From Polytrichum commune (taxonomy: Eukaryota > Streptophyta > Polytrichopsida > Polytrichales > Polytrichaceae): a stretch of 64,000 nt of DNA. Below are positions 33,958-46,742 of this stretch, one piece after another; position 1 is the stretch's first letter, and every line of letters begins with the position of its first letter. Under the pieces are notes generated by a model. That model saw nothing but the letters and a program-made list of their open reading frames with translations, did not search any database and had not been told where the DNA came from. The DNA lies in the NCBI GenBank assembly GCA_950295325.1, contig OX485803.1, forward strand, positions 1,054,001 to 1,118,000. The letters run 5' to 3'. Made by a program: the position numbers and the translations under genes.

Positions 33958-36940
33958 TAAGTGTTATTATTTTAAATTCCAAATTCACATAATTGATATT
34001 CATGTAAGTGTTACAAATTGTCTATGCTACCCCTAGTAAGTGTTAAAGTATGAACACCACATAAGTGTTAACTAATATCAAGGGTAGAATGTACCGAGGG
34101 TTTAATATTTAAAAAAAGCCCCCCTATGTATAGATTTATTGTTGCTTCATATTAATTTAAGCTCATTTCACTAATTCGGTGTTTGCGATGTTGATTTAGG
34201 GGTTTATTTATTTTTAAATAACAATCCTTTGGTTCTGAACCGATACTTAGCATTTCAATCTGACCTCACCCTCCTCCTCAATAGGTGTTGTGAACATTTT
34301 TGGGGTGATCACACCCCCTTACATTTCATAACCACGTGCGATAATGGGGTATTGAATAAGGGGATATTTATGCACATCTCAGTATTTTCCCTCCCTATTT
34401 GTAAATAAAAAGCTACTTTGACATATTTTTTAGCGCCCTAAATTTATTTGTAATTATTTAGAGAGGCAAATTTTTGGCACAATTTATTTTATTTTATAAC
34501 TCGTACAAGTATCAAATAGTGGACAAAATACTATAGCGTTGCAAAACCATTTATGTGAGCAACAAACATTCCATATCATTTAAATTATCATTAATTTGGT
34601 TTCAATTAGTAACACCAATCCAAAACCATTCAAAGTACCATTCAAAACATAACCACTAACACTTGGATACTAATTAAAGGGTTACCAATAAACATCGAGA
34701 TAACAAAATATACAATTTGAAATAAACAATTTGTAAACACGGATAGAACAAAACAAGAAATACAATCAGTTGTGTTAAGACATGAAATTTTGCACAACTA
34801 CCTACTCCAGAAAACCAAGGTTGCATTAAAAAAAAAACTAAATACGAAAAATTAAAAACGTTTACTTTAATTATGTTCACAAACACATTCAACTATGGTC
34901 TCATTCAAACCTTATAACAAACAATTACAATGTGAAGGGTTAGGATACAACTCCCTAGACGCACTCTTAGGTCAACTAAGGATTCTCCATCCTGCCCCTT
35001 CATAGTTTCACTGCACTTTGGAGATGCTCCTTCATCAATGAGTGTATACACCTTGATCTTCTTCATTCCCATGCCAAACTATAACCCTGAATTTAGACCT
35101 TGCAAGACCATATCCAAAATCCCAAAATAACTTGTAATCATAAAACCAACAAAGAAGAGACGAACCATGAAAGCTAAACCCTAAACCAAATACATGCGAA
35201 AAAACATTACAAAAGAAGTGGCCACTTTGCACCATCAATCTGCATGAAAGAAGCCCTAGAAAATGCTCAAAAAAGCGTGAGCTTAACGATCGAGGATTGA
35301 GGTTGTGTCAAAACCAAAACCAATCGCAGAAAGCGATTGAGGGTGACAGTAGAGGCTGTCATGTTCTAAGCATCTAGCAAGGTCCCACATGTTCAGCGTC
35401 GTTGCAAAACCCAATGGCTATTGAGGAGTGCCAACACATTCCTTCCCCCCAAAAAAATTCCACAACATTTTCCTCCATAATAATGCGCTTGATTCACATT
35501 TGGATAGAAACTACACTCTTCTTCATCCAAGTAGTCAAACCCATAATTATTCTATTGATCCTACTACACACTTTTAGGGGGATCCTATGTCTATGACCTT
35601 TTTTTATAAATTTTATAAATTTTTTTACTGAATACTAAAATGGAGGGATTATACACCACCTTCTTTTACACATAGTTATGTAGGGGACATATTTCCAATG
35701 CTATGGTGGACCTAACAAAATTATAAAATTTACCCTAAACAAATTATATTGACCCTATTTTTTTTTTTATCTCTCGTGGTTTTCTAAATTTCCGATACTC
35801 ACCTCCCCAAGAAATGGCTAAGAGTTAATATATGATCTTGATATGGAAAATCATGAGAAACATTACAAGTCAGATTGTTTGTTTGTGGAATATGAGCAAG
35901 TTTGGAGGAAGCAATCAGTGGAGGTGTTTCTAGGGTGTTCCTTAAAGGTAGGTTTTGGTAATGAGCACCACCTTTACTAGGCATGCGTTCACTTCATAAA
36001 GGAACCCACTTGTTCAATAGATAGCAATACATTACACACTACATTCAATTTGATCACAATACTACAATCTACAAAGTCGATCTTTGATGTCCTATGTTAT
36101 GGATTGGTGATTGGTGTGTCAATACTATCCCCAATTTATTAATGTGGAAATAAGCTCAAGAATGTGACCCACATCAATAATCACAAATGATCGCTCATCC
36201 ATGAGCTATTGATTATGACTAATAACTAACTCAAGTAGGTGAATGACTCAATGCTTTCATGGCTTATCATCCACTCCATAACATTATTCAGCCATGTGGA
36301 TCATTTCCCACATGCCCATGAATTAAAGAAATTATATTATGTGACCCCCCCAAATAAAAGTAGTAATTATATTCGATTACTGTGCATACATTCACGCTAA
36401 CACTTAAAAATTTGGGTGGAGTTATATTCCCAACACTATTTACAGGAAGCATTATTCATCGCAACAATATTCACCAAAAATATGACTCATAACGACATTA
36501 TCCATTGAAAGTACCCGCTTTATTCACAATATTCATACCATTAATGCCGGCATCAATTTCTTCGGATGAAGATAAGACAATGAAGGCCCATGTCATGTGC
36601 TAAATATAGAAAAAACATAGCCGTAGGGCTAAATAATGTTATGTCTCCTCTCATTGGTTACAGTGCCCATAATCTATTTAGCTTATGGACAAACAATTGA
36701 CGGATGTGGGACCCACAAACTTGGGAAGGGCACTTTTGCTATAATAACCCTTGGCTCATATAATGTGTAGGGGTGACTAACACATTTACATCCTTGGATG
36801 TTTATCATGGATGAACATATACATATAGTAATCCAAAATATGGAAGTCTCCTCTATTGTGAGCAAATGAGACAATGTCATCCACAAACAATTCAAGAATG
36901 TGCTATCAAAAGTATGGGCTACTTTTGGCCAAGCAAACTA
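33958..36940. other. AT-rich intergenic stretch
   Basis: No supported gene or element boundary. Short random open frames only. Confidence 0.4.
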
Positions 36941-37669
36941 AAGTCTAACCTCGTTAATGCGACACCCTCGATATTAGGACACATTCTTGTGAGACCAAAC
37001 CTTTTAGTTCAAAACTCCCTCTTTTATACGACCACAACACTCGATAATGCAACATTTTAGAATCCCCTTTTTGTCATATTGAAGAGGTAATTAATGCTAA
37101 GCTTCCTTTCATCTATGTTATGAACTTCTAAGATACATCCATTTTCACTTGGGAACTTCTCTTATCGTTGGGAACTTAATGAGAATTAGGGTTACTAGTG
37201 TAGACCTTCATCTTGATGTTGATCTAGATTCAATAAATGTGGATGATGTTGCTCCACCTACACTATAGCTTAGTGATGCTAAACATCATGCATTATTGTT
37301 GTCTAGTTTCTAAACTCTTTATATTTTGGTGTTAATGAAATTATTAATTTTCAAAAGTTAGTAGAGAATTTATAAAAGATGACAATTGCTAACTTGGGTA
37401 GGCAACACTAGAGATCTTTGGACTCTTATTTCAAGAGTTCTTGAGAATAATTATATTTGTTTAAGGTTCTAAGTTTTTATTTCATACCGTATATATTGCT
37501 TAAACTTGTTGTATATATTTTTAAGTTCATATTACTTATGTTTCACATTTCCTCAATAATACGACAACTTTACGCCATTTGTCATATTAATGAGAAGATG
37601 ACACCTCCATAATACGCCTTTTTTTTTGTGTGTGTTTCCCAAACGTGTCATACTAAAGAGGGAGAATAG
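36941..37669. mobile_element. Internally deleted pogo-like element (CCTCG-end family)
   Basis: 729 bp flanked by TA. The left end AAGTCTAACCTCGTTAATGC and the complement of the right end (CTATTCTCCCTCTTTAGTAT, reading GACACG inward) match each other imperfectly and match the ends of the 56.5-kb element. Subterminal repeats contain AATGCGACA, ATTAGGACA and TAATACGAC. Near 37210-37310 a readable piece (DVDLDSINVDDVAPP ... LSDAKHHALLLSSF) looks like a transposase C-terminus. The catalytic core is absent. Confidence 0.55.
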
Positions 37670-39462
37670 TACACCAATACCAAACAACAAGTTCAAACTT
37701 CAGCTCACCCCAAAATCTTTCCGGGGCAATTTCTTCCATGCTTCCACAAAGGCTCCGTTGACTTTTACCATCAAAGTTGAGTTTGTAAGCAAAGATTCTC
37801 TTCCAATTCGATACCGTCAATAATTTGGACCAGCCCTTATTATTGGTTTTTATTTTTACTTTTATTTTTATTTTTTTGGGAAAGTAGTAGGTTGGCTACA
37901 CGTTGAATTATGAAGCAATCAAGGTGGCAAGCTTGAGATTTTTTTGTACAGTTTAGGGTGGCTACATTTAGATGAATTGAAGGGCATGAAGGCAAAACGC
38001 CTTTTATTGCATCACGGAACACTGTGATCATCATAAGGTTAATGGGCTCACATTCATGCTGGTACCGAGATACGGGCGTTATTTTTTCTTTCTTTTCTTT
38101 TCTTTTCTGAATTGAAGGGAGTATTTGGCAATTGCACAGAATCTATGTGTCCATGTGGGTGGCGACTTCTAATTGGCTACATAAAAGAATCACACTAGCC
38201 CCTTAAACCTCTAGAGGTTTCCAAGTTCAACTAGTTTGCAAATGTACGAGTGAATCAAGATGCACATATCATGCATTTCAAGCACTTAGCAACATCTTAG
38301 GCCTCCAACCCTTTAAAACATCAATGTGCACCCAAATTGAACCAATTTGCACACATATAAGATGATAAGTGTATGATAACATCATACACTTGAAGTACCT
38401 AATGCATTCCTACATTTAAAAAGATTCAATTAACCTTCTTAAATAAGAGAACACATTTACAATGAACATCATTGCTTAAAAAGACCACTCATGTAATCAT
38501 ACATACAAGTACCAATAGGTAGGGAGGGAGGTTGGCCTTTGCATTGACATAATTGCATCCAAAGGTGTAATTGTGGTTCCAAAATATCATGCTACTAGCA
38601 TGTATCAAAATGTCCTACTATTCAAATTCAACTCCCAATTCCACACTATTGGATCACCACTCCCTTCCATGAATAAAAAACCTCGTCATAAGAGGAATTG
38701 ACAAGGTTGAATTGCCTTTGGGAATATATACCCACTACAAGTCCCAAATGGGGATCTCTGTAAGCCACCTTCAAGCATCACCAATATGCTCCACTCTGAA
38801 ACTTGAAATTTGATTCACAAGATTCTTAAACTCCACTACAATCAAAAGGTGGCGCCATTAATCGGCACTACATGACCAAAGAGTCTACAAGGTACAAGCT
38901 AAGAGAGCAAGAGGTTGGTGACCAAAAGGGTGAAGAATGAGGGAGAAAAACTTGGATATGTTTGAAACTTAGTGTACCCACTTACATGACTTGAGTGGAA
39001 GCTAAGTGGGATGCCAAGTGTACACTTAGAGGAAGGTCTCTCCAAAGTTGACCTACCACAAATAGAATGTAAAGACATGTCCAAATTTCAATGTGTTATT
39101 TAAGATAATCCCCCACCCCCACCCCCACATCCTTTTATGTTTTAGGTTTTATGGTAGGGCATCATGAAATTTGATAGTGCATTTACGAAATCTAATTAAT
39201 CACAATCATCGATTCTAGAGAAGGCATGGAATGCGGCCTTTGTCTTTGCCTTGGTTCCATGTCTGCCACCTCCGTGATCACCTTTTTGCACTTGTTTGGT
39301 TCTTCGGTCCCTCTTTTGTCACATGTTTATTTTGAGAAAGAATCTTTGGCATGTGGTTTTTTTTTGAATCTCTTGAGTTGTTTTTATGGCAAGAACGGCT
39401 CGGAATAGTGGGGTGACACCCTCACCACCACCACCACCACACCTTTTATTGTATATAGATTA
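37670..39462. other. Intergenic, nothing recognised
   Basis: AT-rich, with T- and A-tracts near 37840-37880. No gene found. Confidence 0.4.
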
Positions 39463-39999
39463 AGGCCCACCTCCATCCGGATTTACCAAATAACCAAAGG
39501 TGTTCCTAAAAACCAGGTAAAACTCTCTCTCATTTATGGTGGAGGCACCTTGACTATCGCAGTGAACCTACAAGACCCTGCTCCAAAGATTTTCGAGTAG
39601 GTTGTAGTTAAGTAAGTAGCTTTAACACATGTTCATTGTTTTATTTACCAAGCAATGACATGTTGGATAAATTTTAAAGCAATGCCAAATGCCTTACCAC
39701 TCATCTACTTTACCACTGGTTTTTGTTAATGGAGCTCCTCGCGCCCTCATAGCTAAAACTAAGAGAAACCAATCACAAGGGCTAGAGGTGACACTTTTAA
39801 AGGTCCTACATTCTTGCCTTATTTCTAGGTGCTGATGGGAGGGCCAGTGCTTGAGGTTTAAAACCTTTGCTTTTAAACCATGGCACGTTCTTTGCCAACC
39901 ATGCTCGGGGCTAGATAGGATTGATGGTGTGGAGGCCATGTTCTAAAATGATCTTTTGGGCTAAGTTTGTTTATGTTGAAGTCAGGTGGGAAGGGGGCA
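39463..39999. mobile_element. Tourist-like MITE copy 4, inverted
   Basis: 537 bp with right end GAAGTCAGGTGGGAAGGGGGCA and a degraded left end, flanked by a perfect TTA duplication (39460-39462, 40000-40002). The body is the reverse complement of copies 1 and 2 (CTCCTCGCGCCCTCATAGCT against their ATGAGGGCACGAGGAG), the same orientation as copy 3. Confidence 0.8.
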
Positions 40000-40229
40000 T
40001 TAATGTACCCACTTATAACATGAGTCTAGTGGAACCCATGTGGTATGCCAAGTGAGCACTTGGAGTCCAAAGTCTCCCAAGAGTTGACCTCCCCACAAAA
40101 AGAACACACAAACACACGCACAAGAATTAAGAAAGAAGAAAAGAGAACCCAAGAGCACAATGGTGGTTGGCCTCCCTTCCATGCACTTGCCTTCCATTCC
40201 TTGCTCCAAAATACAAAAAAGTCAAGTTA

Positions 40230-40528
40230 GGGCCGGTTCACATGGGGTCCCAAGTCCCAAGTCCCAAGTCCCACTCATGGTAGTAGGTCCCAACATGGAG
40301 GCAAAGCCCCAACTTTTGAGCCCCAAGAGACCATTAAAATACGTTAATTATCACTAAAGTTGGATCTTCATTTTATTTTAAAATATTCACATGACTTGTG
40401 TTGAGAGTTGGGTCTGGATGTTTCCTAGACCCAACTCTCAACACAAGTCCCGAGCCTCACCTCCAAAAAGTGTTGCCATGTGGACATTCATGTCATACTT
40501 GGGACTTAGGACCCGTGTGAACCGGCCC
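40230..40528. mobile_element. GGGCCGGTTCACA-type MITE
   Basis: 299 bp with ends GGGCCGGTTCACATGGGGTC and complement, and a perfect TTA duplication (40227-40229, 40529-40531). It contains short tandem CCCAAGT repeats at the left and an internal palindrome TTGAGAGTTGGGTC...GACCCAACTCTCAA. A related, longer copy is at 48591. Confidence 0.85.
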
Positions 40529-40640
40529 TTATTAGACTACTTGAGAAATGAGACTTCTGGAGAAAGAGAAGAAGACTCACAGCTTGTCGACCACGCTATG
40601 CATGATGGTCATTACGTATGTAACTTAGCCTATCTCATCA

Positions 40641-40853
40641 ATGCACATGGCTGCTTCCCTCTCCCTTTCCCTCGCTTGCTTCCTCCGAACTTCCATTTAT
40701 ACCTTTTCATCTCGAGCCAGCATCCTCACGCACGGCTTTACAACAACTTCGAAGTCAAAACCCTCTCTCCAATCAATCATTCCCATCGATCATCTTGCTG
40801 CGCAAAACTTTGGGTTGGGTGCAGTGGTGGTTCCCAATTTGCAGGATCGTTGA
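40641..40853 (+). CDS. Short Ser-rich ORF resembling a targeting peptide, unsupported
   Basis: 70 codons starting MHMAASLSLSLACFLRTSIY, rich in Ser/Thr/Ala/Arg and poor in acids, which would suit an organelle transit peptide. No downstream exon could be connected and no domain is recognised. It may be the 5' end of an unresolved gene or simply 5' sequence of the ARF gene region. Confidence 0.2.
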   Translation: MHMAASLSLSLACFLRTSIYTFSSRASILTHGFTTTSKSKPSLQSIIPIDHLAAQNFGLGAVVVPNLQDR

Positions 40854-41277
40854 TGTCCTTTTCCTTGTTGTCACATCCATACAACATCCTCACACATCGG
40901 CCTGTGATTGCAAACCTTGGGCTGCAATCCTGTTTTGACGAGTTGGGCGCGACGCCTTCGTAGGGATCGGCGGGCTGTGAACGATTTTTTTGGAGATTTT
41001 GGGAGGATTTGGGATTTTTTGCATATTTTTGCGGAGGTGAGGGGTGTTTTTGGTGTTGGAAACTTTGTGGGTTTTTTAATTTCGTGCGGTGTCTAGGTAG
41101 TCTTGAGGTGGAGGAATTTTTTGGGGAAATTTCAGCAGACATTGGGCTTGTGAGGATGGGAATCTGAGGCGATGATATTTTTGCTCTGTAACGTTGCGCT
41201 TTGAATTGCACTGTTACAATGGTTCAGTTTTTGTTTTTTTAAGAAAAATGTTTCTCCTCCTCGATCCCAGGCGCCTC

Positions 41278-41280
41278 TAG

Positions 41281-41324
<44 letters not shown>

Positions 41325-41338
41325 TGATTGATTGATTG
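41278..41338. repeat. (GATA)n/(GATT)n microsatellite
   Basis: About eleven GATA units followed by GATT units, roughly 370 bp upstream of the ARF ATG. A (GAA)n run at 41611-41637 lies closer, about 65 bp before the ATG, probably in its 5' UTR. Confidence 0.9.
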
Positions 41339-41700
41339 CGGTTCGTGAATTTTCTGCTCATCGATTTCCACTTGAATTTAATATCGCTATCTCTGCCTCT
41401 GTTTTACCGACACAAATTGATGAGGTACTGGGACTTGGGCATGGTTGATTTCATGTAGAGCCCATCTGAAATTTAGTGCTCATGTTGAGATTTCAAGCAA
41501 TGAACTGGCTAATGAGCTACACCAAGGTGTCGAATCCCAGGCATCAACAAATGATTATGCAAACCTTCTCTTCTTTTCATGACCGATTTGTGTGGTTGTA
41601 ATTTGCAGTCGAAGAAGAAGAAGAAGAAGAAGAAGAGCATATAACGAAATCGACCCAGCGGTGAACGTTGCAGCAGCAAGCGCATGAGTGGGTGAAGAAG

Positions 41701-43873
41701 ATGGGGCAATTCTTTGGAAAATTGTTGTCGAGTATTTCGTGGGGTACAAAGAACTATGGCATTCTCATGGTCGGCCTTGATAACGCAGGTGCCACCTATT
41801 TCTGGACACATCCAACTTGTTTAGTAGGATGCTTTGTGAAAACATTGTGATATTCATTCTTATGTGGAGTAATCTTTTGATGATCTCATTCCAGATTAAT
41901 TGCACTCAAGGCAGAAACTCTAGATTGCTGGAAAGGGGACAGCATAATTTGCTTGTCTCATTTTAGGGTTTTCTGTGTCTCCCCATGAAATCTTGTCCAT
42001 GGACCACATGGATAAGTTTCGATCTATATTTTGGCAAGTCGGTTGTATGTTGGTGCTGGACATTTATATTGCAGTCCTCAGAAATATCTCATGGGGAAGT
42101 CGGTAAATCTGTGCTACTGTCCTGTGGGATATGTTTCCTCAGGCACTTTGACACAGGAGAAAATTAGGCAGCAATTTGTTACAGGAGAAATGACATGAAC
42201 CAGAAGTATGAAGTTAGTGCACTGCAATCTAAGGCAGGGAATTAAACTTGCAAATCTTGTCAACAAAGTTGAGTGAACAGGAGCTGTCGTGAATATCCAT
42301 AACTTTTTTTCCTGATGAATTTTGTGTTATCCTGCTTAGGTAAGACAACAATCCTGTATAAAATGAAAATGGGAGAGCTGGTCACCACGATACCAACAAT
42401 TGGATTCAACGTGGAGTCAATTCAGTACCAGAACGTGAGCTTCACTGTGTGGGATGTGGGAGGCCAGGATAAGATTCGACCACTCTGGCGCCATTATTTT
42501 GACAACACACAGGTCTGTCACTCTGTCAAGCCTGCTTTGGTTTTCTTGTTGGCCTTACCTCTTCTCTTGATCTACGCCTTTGGTCACTCATCACCTTTCT
42601 GTGGCAAGGGTTATTATAATTTCATTGATCTGGCTGTCATTGAACAATTAGTATAATGCTAAATTTGCAACTTTTTTGCAGTTCCCTGAGAGTTGTGCTT
42701 TTTTAGAACTGTCATAACAAGTGTAGCTGTATTGGGGCCGTTATACAATATGAGGGGTAAGATTTTGTATTGTTGGGTTCTTCAATTTGAGGGTGAAGAG
42801 GGTTGCAGCCTACAGTTATGGGCTCAAAGAGTATGAACTAGGTAAAAGGGTGGCTTAAACCCAAGGCCTTAACAGGGATCCCATGGGAACTCCAAGGTTA
42901 AGCTGCGTAAGGCCGATATAAGACTTCCGCTGCACCCTACCACCTATGGTCCACCCAATCATAGTGGGAGTAGCCGGGTGAATTGGATGATTTCAACCAT
43001 GTGGGAACATAGGGGTTTGCTGTTGGGGGAGATAGGTGTTGGTTGGCTAGTTTGGGCCCGTTCAAGGTGTTCATCTTTGAAAGGAGGCAATGGGTCTTCG
43101 TGGGCCCTCTTATTCTTATAATGCATGTTTTGGGATGACATATAGACTTGGACCAACTCAAAATGAAGCAACACCATAATTCATGGCAGTGGCAATATTG
43201 GAGTCGTCTTTTTGTTGGAAACGAATTAGGTAATTGATGCAAGTAGCCTTGCCATGTGCTGTAGTAGGCCCTACCTTGCTGTAACCACACGTGTCCATTA
43301 CCGAACATAGTGGTTAGGCCATGGTAGGGTCATCTATTATAGGTGATTATGTACCTCGTATCCAAACAAGTCAGCAAAAGTTGCTTGGCCTCACTATTAC
43401 GGAACCCCAATTTTCAGGGCTTACCTAGCATCTGACATATTTTCGTCTTTGAAGACACAGATATTCACACATTTTAGGATTGAAAGTGCACAGGCCAACC
43501 TAGAAGTACTGTCAAGGCAAGTCTTTACATCCACCACTAACTTTATCCTGGTTTACTTGTTTCCTCACATGTGCAGGGTTTAATTTTTGTGGTAGACAGC
43601 AATGACAAGGATAGAATTGCAGAAGCAAGAGACGAGCTTCACAAGCTTCTACAGAATTCTGAACTGAGTAAAGCCAAAGTACTGGTGTTTGCTAACAAAC
43701 AGGACCTGTCGAATGTGCTGAGCCCCACAGAGGTGACTGAGAAACTCTACCTTGGACGATTGGCACAGAAGGTGTGGTATGTGCAAGCTTGCAGTGCCAC
43801 GACTGGTGAGGGCCTTCATGAAGGGCTGGACTGGCTCGCCGCTGCACTTAAGGAAAAGAATGGAGCCAAATGA
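41701..43873 (+). CDS. ARF-family small GTPase, three exons
   Basis: ADP-ribosylation factor type GTPase controlling vesicle coat recruitment on endomembranes. Exons are 41701-41788, 42340-42512 and 43577-43873, GT-AG and frame-closed, giving 185 residues. Gly2 after the initiator Met makes it a candidate for N-myristoylation, followed by an amphipathic helix ([11 protein letters not shown]). The P-loop GLDNAGKT covers residues 25-32. Switch I IPTIGFN has T49. Switch II WDVGGQ covers residues 67-72, followed by [11 protein letters not shown]. The guanine specificity motif NKQD is at 127-130 and the SATT loop lies near 160. All nucleotide-binding residues are intact. It is one residue longer than ARF1 at the N-terminus and divergent in the C-terminal third ([20 protein letters not shown]), so it is not a standard ARF1. 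ARF class B or an ARF-like subtype is possible. Confidence 0.95.
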
Positions 43874-44991
43874 ATTCACCTAATTGACCCAACCGAATCG
43901 GATTGCCTCAATTTATCATGAAGATTATTAATTGGCAATGCTCCCACAGGGTACTGAGAAGACCACAAAATTATCTGGCTGCAAGCAGGGTTCAGTACTC
44001 TTCTCAGAACATCTGAAGGATCATGATATACCTATTCTCGGAGTTCTCTCAACAATAATACCTCAGCATTGACATACATACCTGGTGTTAAACTTCTGCC
44101 ACAAGTGTGGGGTCGTGCAAGCTGAGAGGTTAAGAGGTTAACTCTTGGGGCAGGGTGAGTTGTTGTCATTTCAAACCCACAATTTCGGTATTTATTGATC
44201 AAAGATGGAAGGAACACCCTGATCCATTGCTGTTGTAGAATGGTATCGATTGCGCTCATAATCATGAGTGGATGCAATTTGCTAAAGCGGGCATTTTGCA
44301 TGTAGCAGGAAACTAGATATTAGTCTGCACAAAGATGAGGCTGCCTGTTAGACTGGAACATTCTTCTCTGCAGTTGTATGAATTTCAATGGTGCAGCTCA
44401 AACCAATAGAACACTAGATGGGCAGGTAAAAGTGTGGGCACTCCGGATGCTTTGAAGTATGCAAGAGGTCCTTTTTTGGCATGCCAAATTCCTGATTTAG
44501 AGAAACACTGGTTCCCTTGAAGAGTTGCATGGACTTATCCTATGTTTTGCAGAACGAGTGAACGGCCTGTGAGAGCTCTGGACATAAGTGAACTTTTGTC
44601 ACTGGATAGGATATCACATGTACATTATGAAGATTATGTGTCTGGAGAATCTGAACATTGGCAGTTTTGCTTAGTCAATAAAGCTTCTATATTGATATAG
44701 TTTCCTTGTCTACTTCTATATTTGGGCATTAGGTCTTTGGAGGGAGGGATTACTTCAGTTTGGCTACTACGTTCTTATTTGAGAAAAGTCCTTGAGTGCT
44801 TGTTTTCTTTATTCAATCAATCCTATCTGGAATGGCTTCACCTTTTGATTGAAAACACCTTGTCAAGAACTTAGCATTTTGTTTTGAATTATATTTAGAT
44901 TCTTCTCTAAATGGGTCAGAAGCCAGCATCTTGTCTCAAAAGAGTCAAGTGAGGTACACATTATGCTGATCACATTGATTGTATGTTTCAT
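43874..44991. other. ARF 3' region and spacer
   Basis: Presumed 3' UTR with AATAAAG-like sequence near 44679. No other gene is recognised. Confidence 0.4.
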
Positions 44992-45217
44992 CTAGTGCCC
45001 GGGAAGTTTTTGGGCATAGTCGGTGAAGATCCTAGTGATTCTAAATCCAACCGGTTACATGTTGACATCCTCTGGTTTTGCTTCATTCATTTGAGGTATA
45101 TTCTATAGATTCCTCTAAAATGATTGGTAATTCTCCTGAAGTCTCCAACCTCAACCAGTTATTTCTCAAACTCAACCAGTTCATCTGTAACTAACTGCCA
45201 GTTCTCCCTGAGCCCTG
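44992..45217. repeat. hAT-like MITE copy C
   Basis: About 226 bp from CTAGTGCCCGGGAAGTTTTT to CCAGTTCTCCCTGAGCCCTG, colinear with the family (AGATCCTAGTGATTC, GTTGACATCCTC, TTCTGAAG-like, TAACTAACTGCCAG). No exact target duplication is visible. Confidence 0.75.
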
Positions 45218-46742
45218 GTTCAATTATTGCGGCTCACACTCTTAGTGGTATGAAGCAATGTCTATATGTACACATCAATTCATGTGACAATCTTTCTTGC
45301 ATCTGTCCACAAATCCTCCCTTTTATATTGAATAGGTGCGTGGTCTACTTTGAGAAATTTTGCAGCATATGATGTAACATTCACCATTCATTGAAAGTTG
45401 ATTTGAGCTCGTTGTTTGCAAAAGCTTGTGACGATTTCCATCTAAGTATTGGTGGCCATGAATATTGCAAATACTCCCTAGATGAGAAAATCAAGCCCAG
45501 ATTTTTCCTCATCAGGTTGAGTGATGCAGATATTCAATTTTCATAATTAATAAGCTAAATTTCTTTGTTCTGATCTAACAAATGTGGTATGTACTCAAGT
45601 ATGTCTAGGGATGTGCTAATAATTCGCATTACATGAGCTGCAAAACATTTTGATGTACAGTAGCGTTGCACAGAAGAGTCTACAAGGCAGGGGCGTGTTG
45701 AAAGGAGAGAAGATATAAAAACAAAAGATATGTCCCAAATTTAGTGTATTTGATTCACCTTAATGGTACACTAAACAACTAATTTAGTGTCATTCAAATT
45801 GGCGTGTCATGTTAATTAAGTGAGGCTTCGTGACTTATCATGTAAGTTAGCATCAAGTGTCACATGGCACCGGGCTCTCTAGTTGCCATTTGATAGTGTG
45901 GACCACACTACATCAGATGTTTAGTGTAGTCTCTTGCTAAACTGCGGCAAATTAGTATGATGTTTAACATCATCAACATCATTAATGAGGTGGTAATTTT
46001 ATAAGTGACTAATTTCCCTTTCGGTTGTTGATATTTGCTTAGAAGTAATTCTGAGCAATTCTGTATCTTGTCGGTGAAAACCAGAACATTGAAGAATGTG
46101 GCTCCAAAGATTTTGTTCTCTGAACTACGGATGTCAGGTCATACGAACACAATGTAGGTAGCAGTTTGACATACTGCTAGAGGGGATTAAGTGCTAGTTC
46201 CCTCAATAGCTACTTGGGAAAACGGTTAATGTCACCTTGTCTGACAATATTAACAAAACTTAAAGAAATTTAGAAATTGATGTGCATCATCACCACAAAA
46301 AAACAGAAACTTAGAACTTCCAAGAAAACGAAACGCATAGATGCTTCGCAAGCCTGTCTGGACGCCTTTCAGGCATCTCCAATAAATAGACACACAATTA
46401 TATTACTTGTTATATAACATATTACCGATTAGAGTACACTGACTTGGCACTTCTCCGGTCAACACAAACGCTTCTGATCATGTGGAGTCGCCTCTCAGGT
46501 ATGATGCATCCATCACGGTGAAAATTCCGGAGGCTCTCAGCCACAATCCCAGAGGTGGTCTATTGGAGACAACCTTCACCTAACGATTATTCTATGGTAC
46601 AGAGACTAATTATTGTCAAGTAACAAGATACACCGACCCACGTTACACATAACCTCAGCTTGGCCACAGATCAGAATCATCACATCCTCTCGGGCAAGCA
46701 TGCTTCTGACTTGATTGTCACTTTGATCGAAACACCCTAACC
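45218..46742. other. Intergenic; 3' side of expansin 1
   Basis: No gene. Short TTTAGTGTA-type fragments near 45740-45930 resemble ends of the CACTAAATA MITE family but cannot be delimited. Confidence 0.35.

Noticed and set aside
40391-40963. 190-codon plus-strand ORF
   Set aside because: Its first part lies inside a MITE, it spans the MITE boundary, and it shows no protein features.
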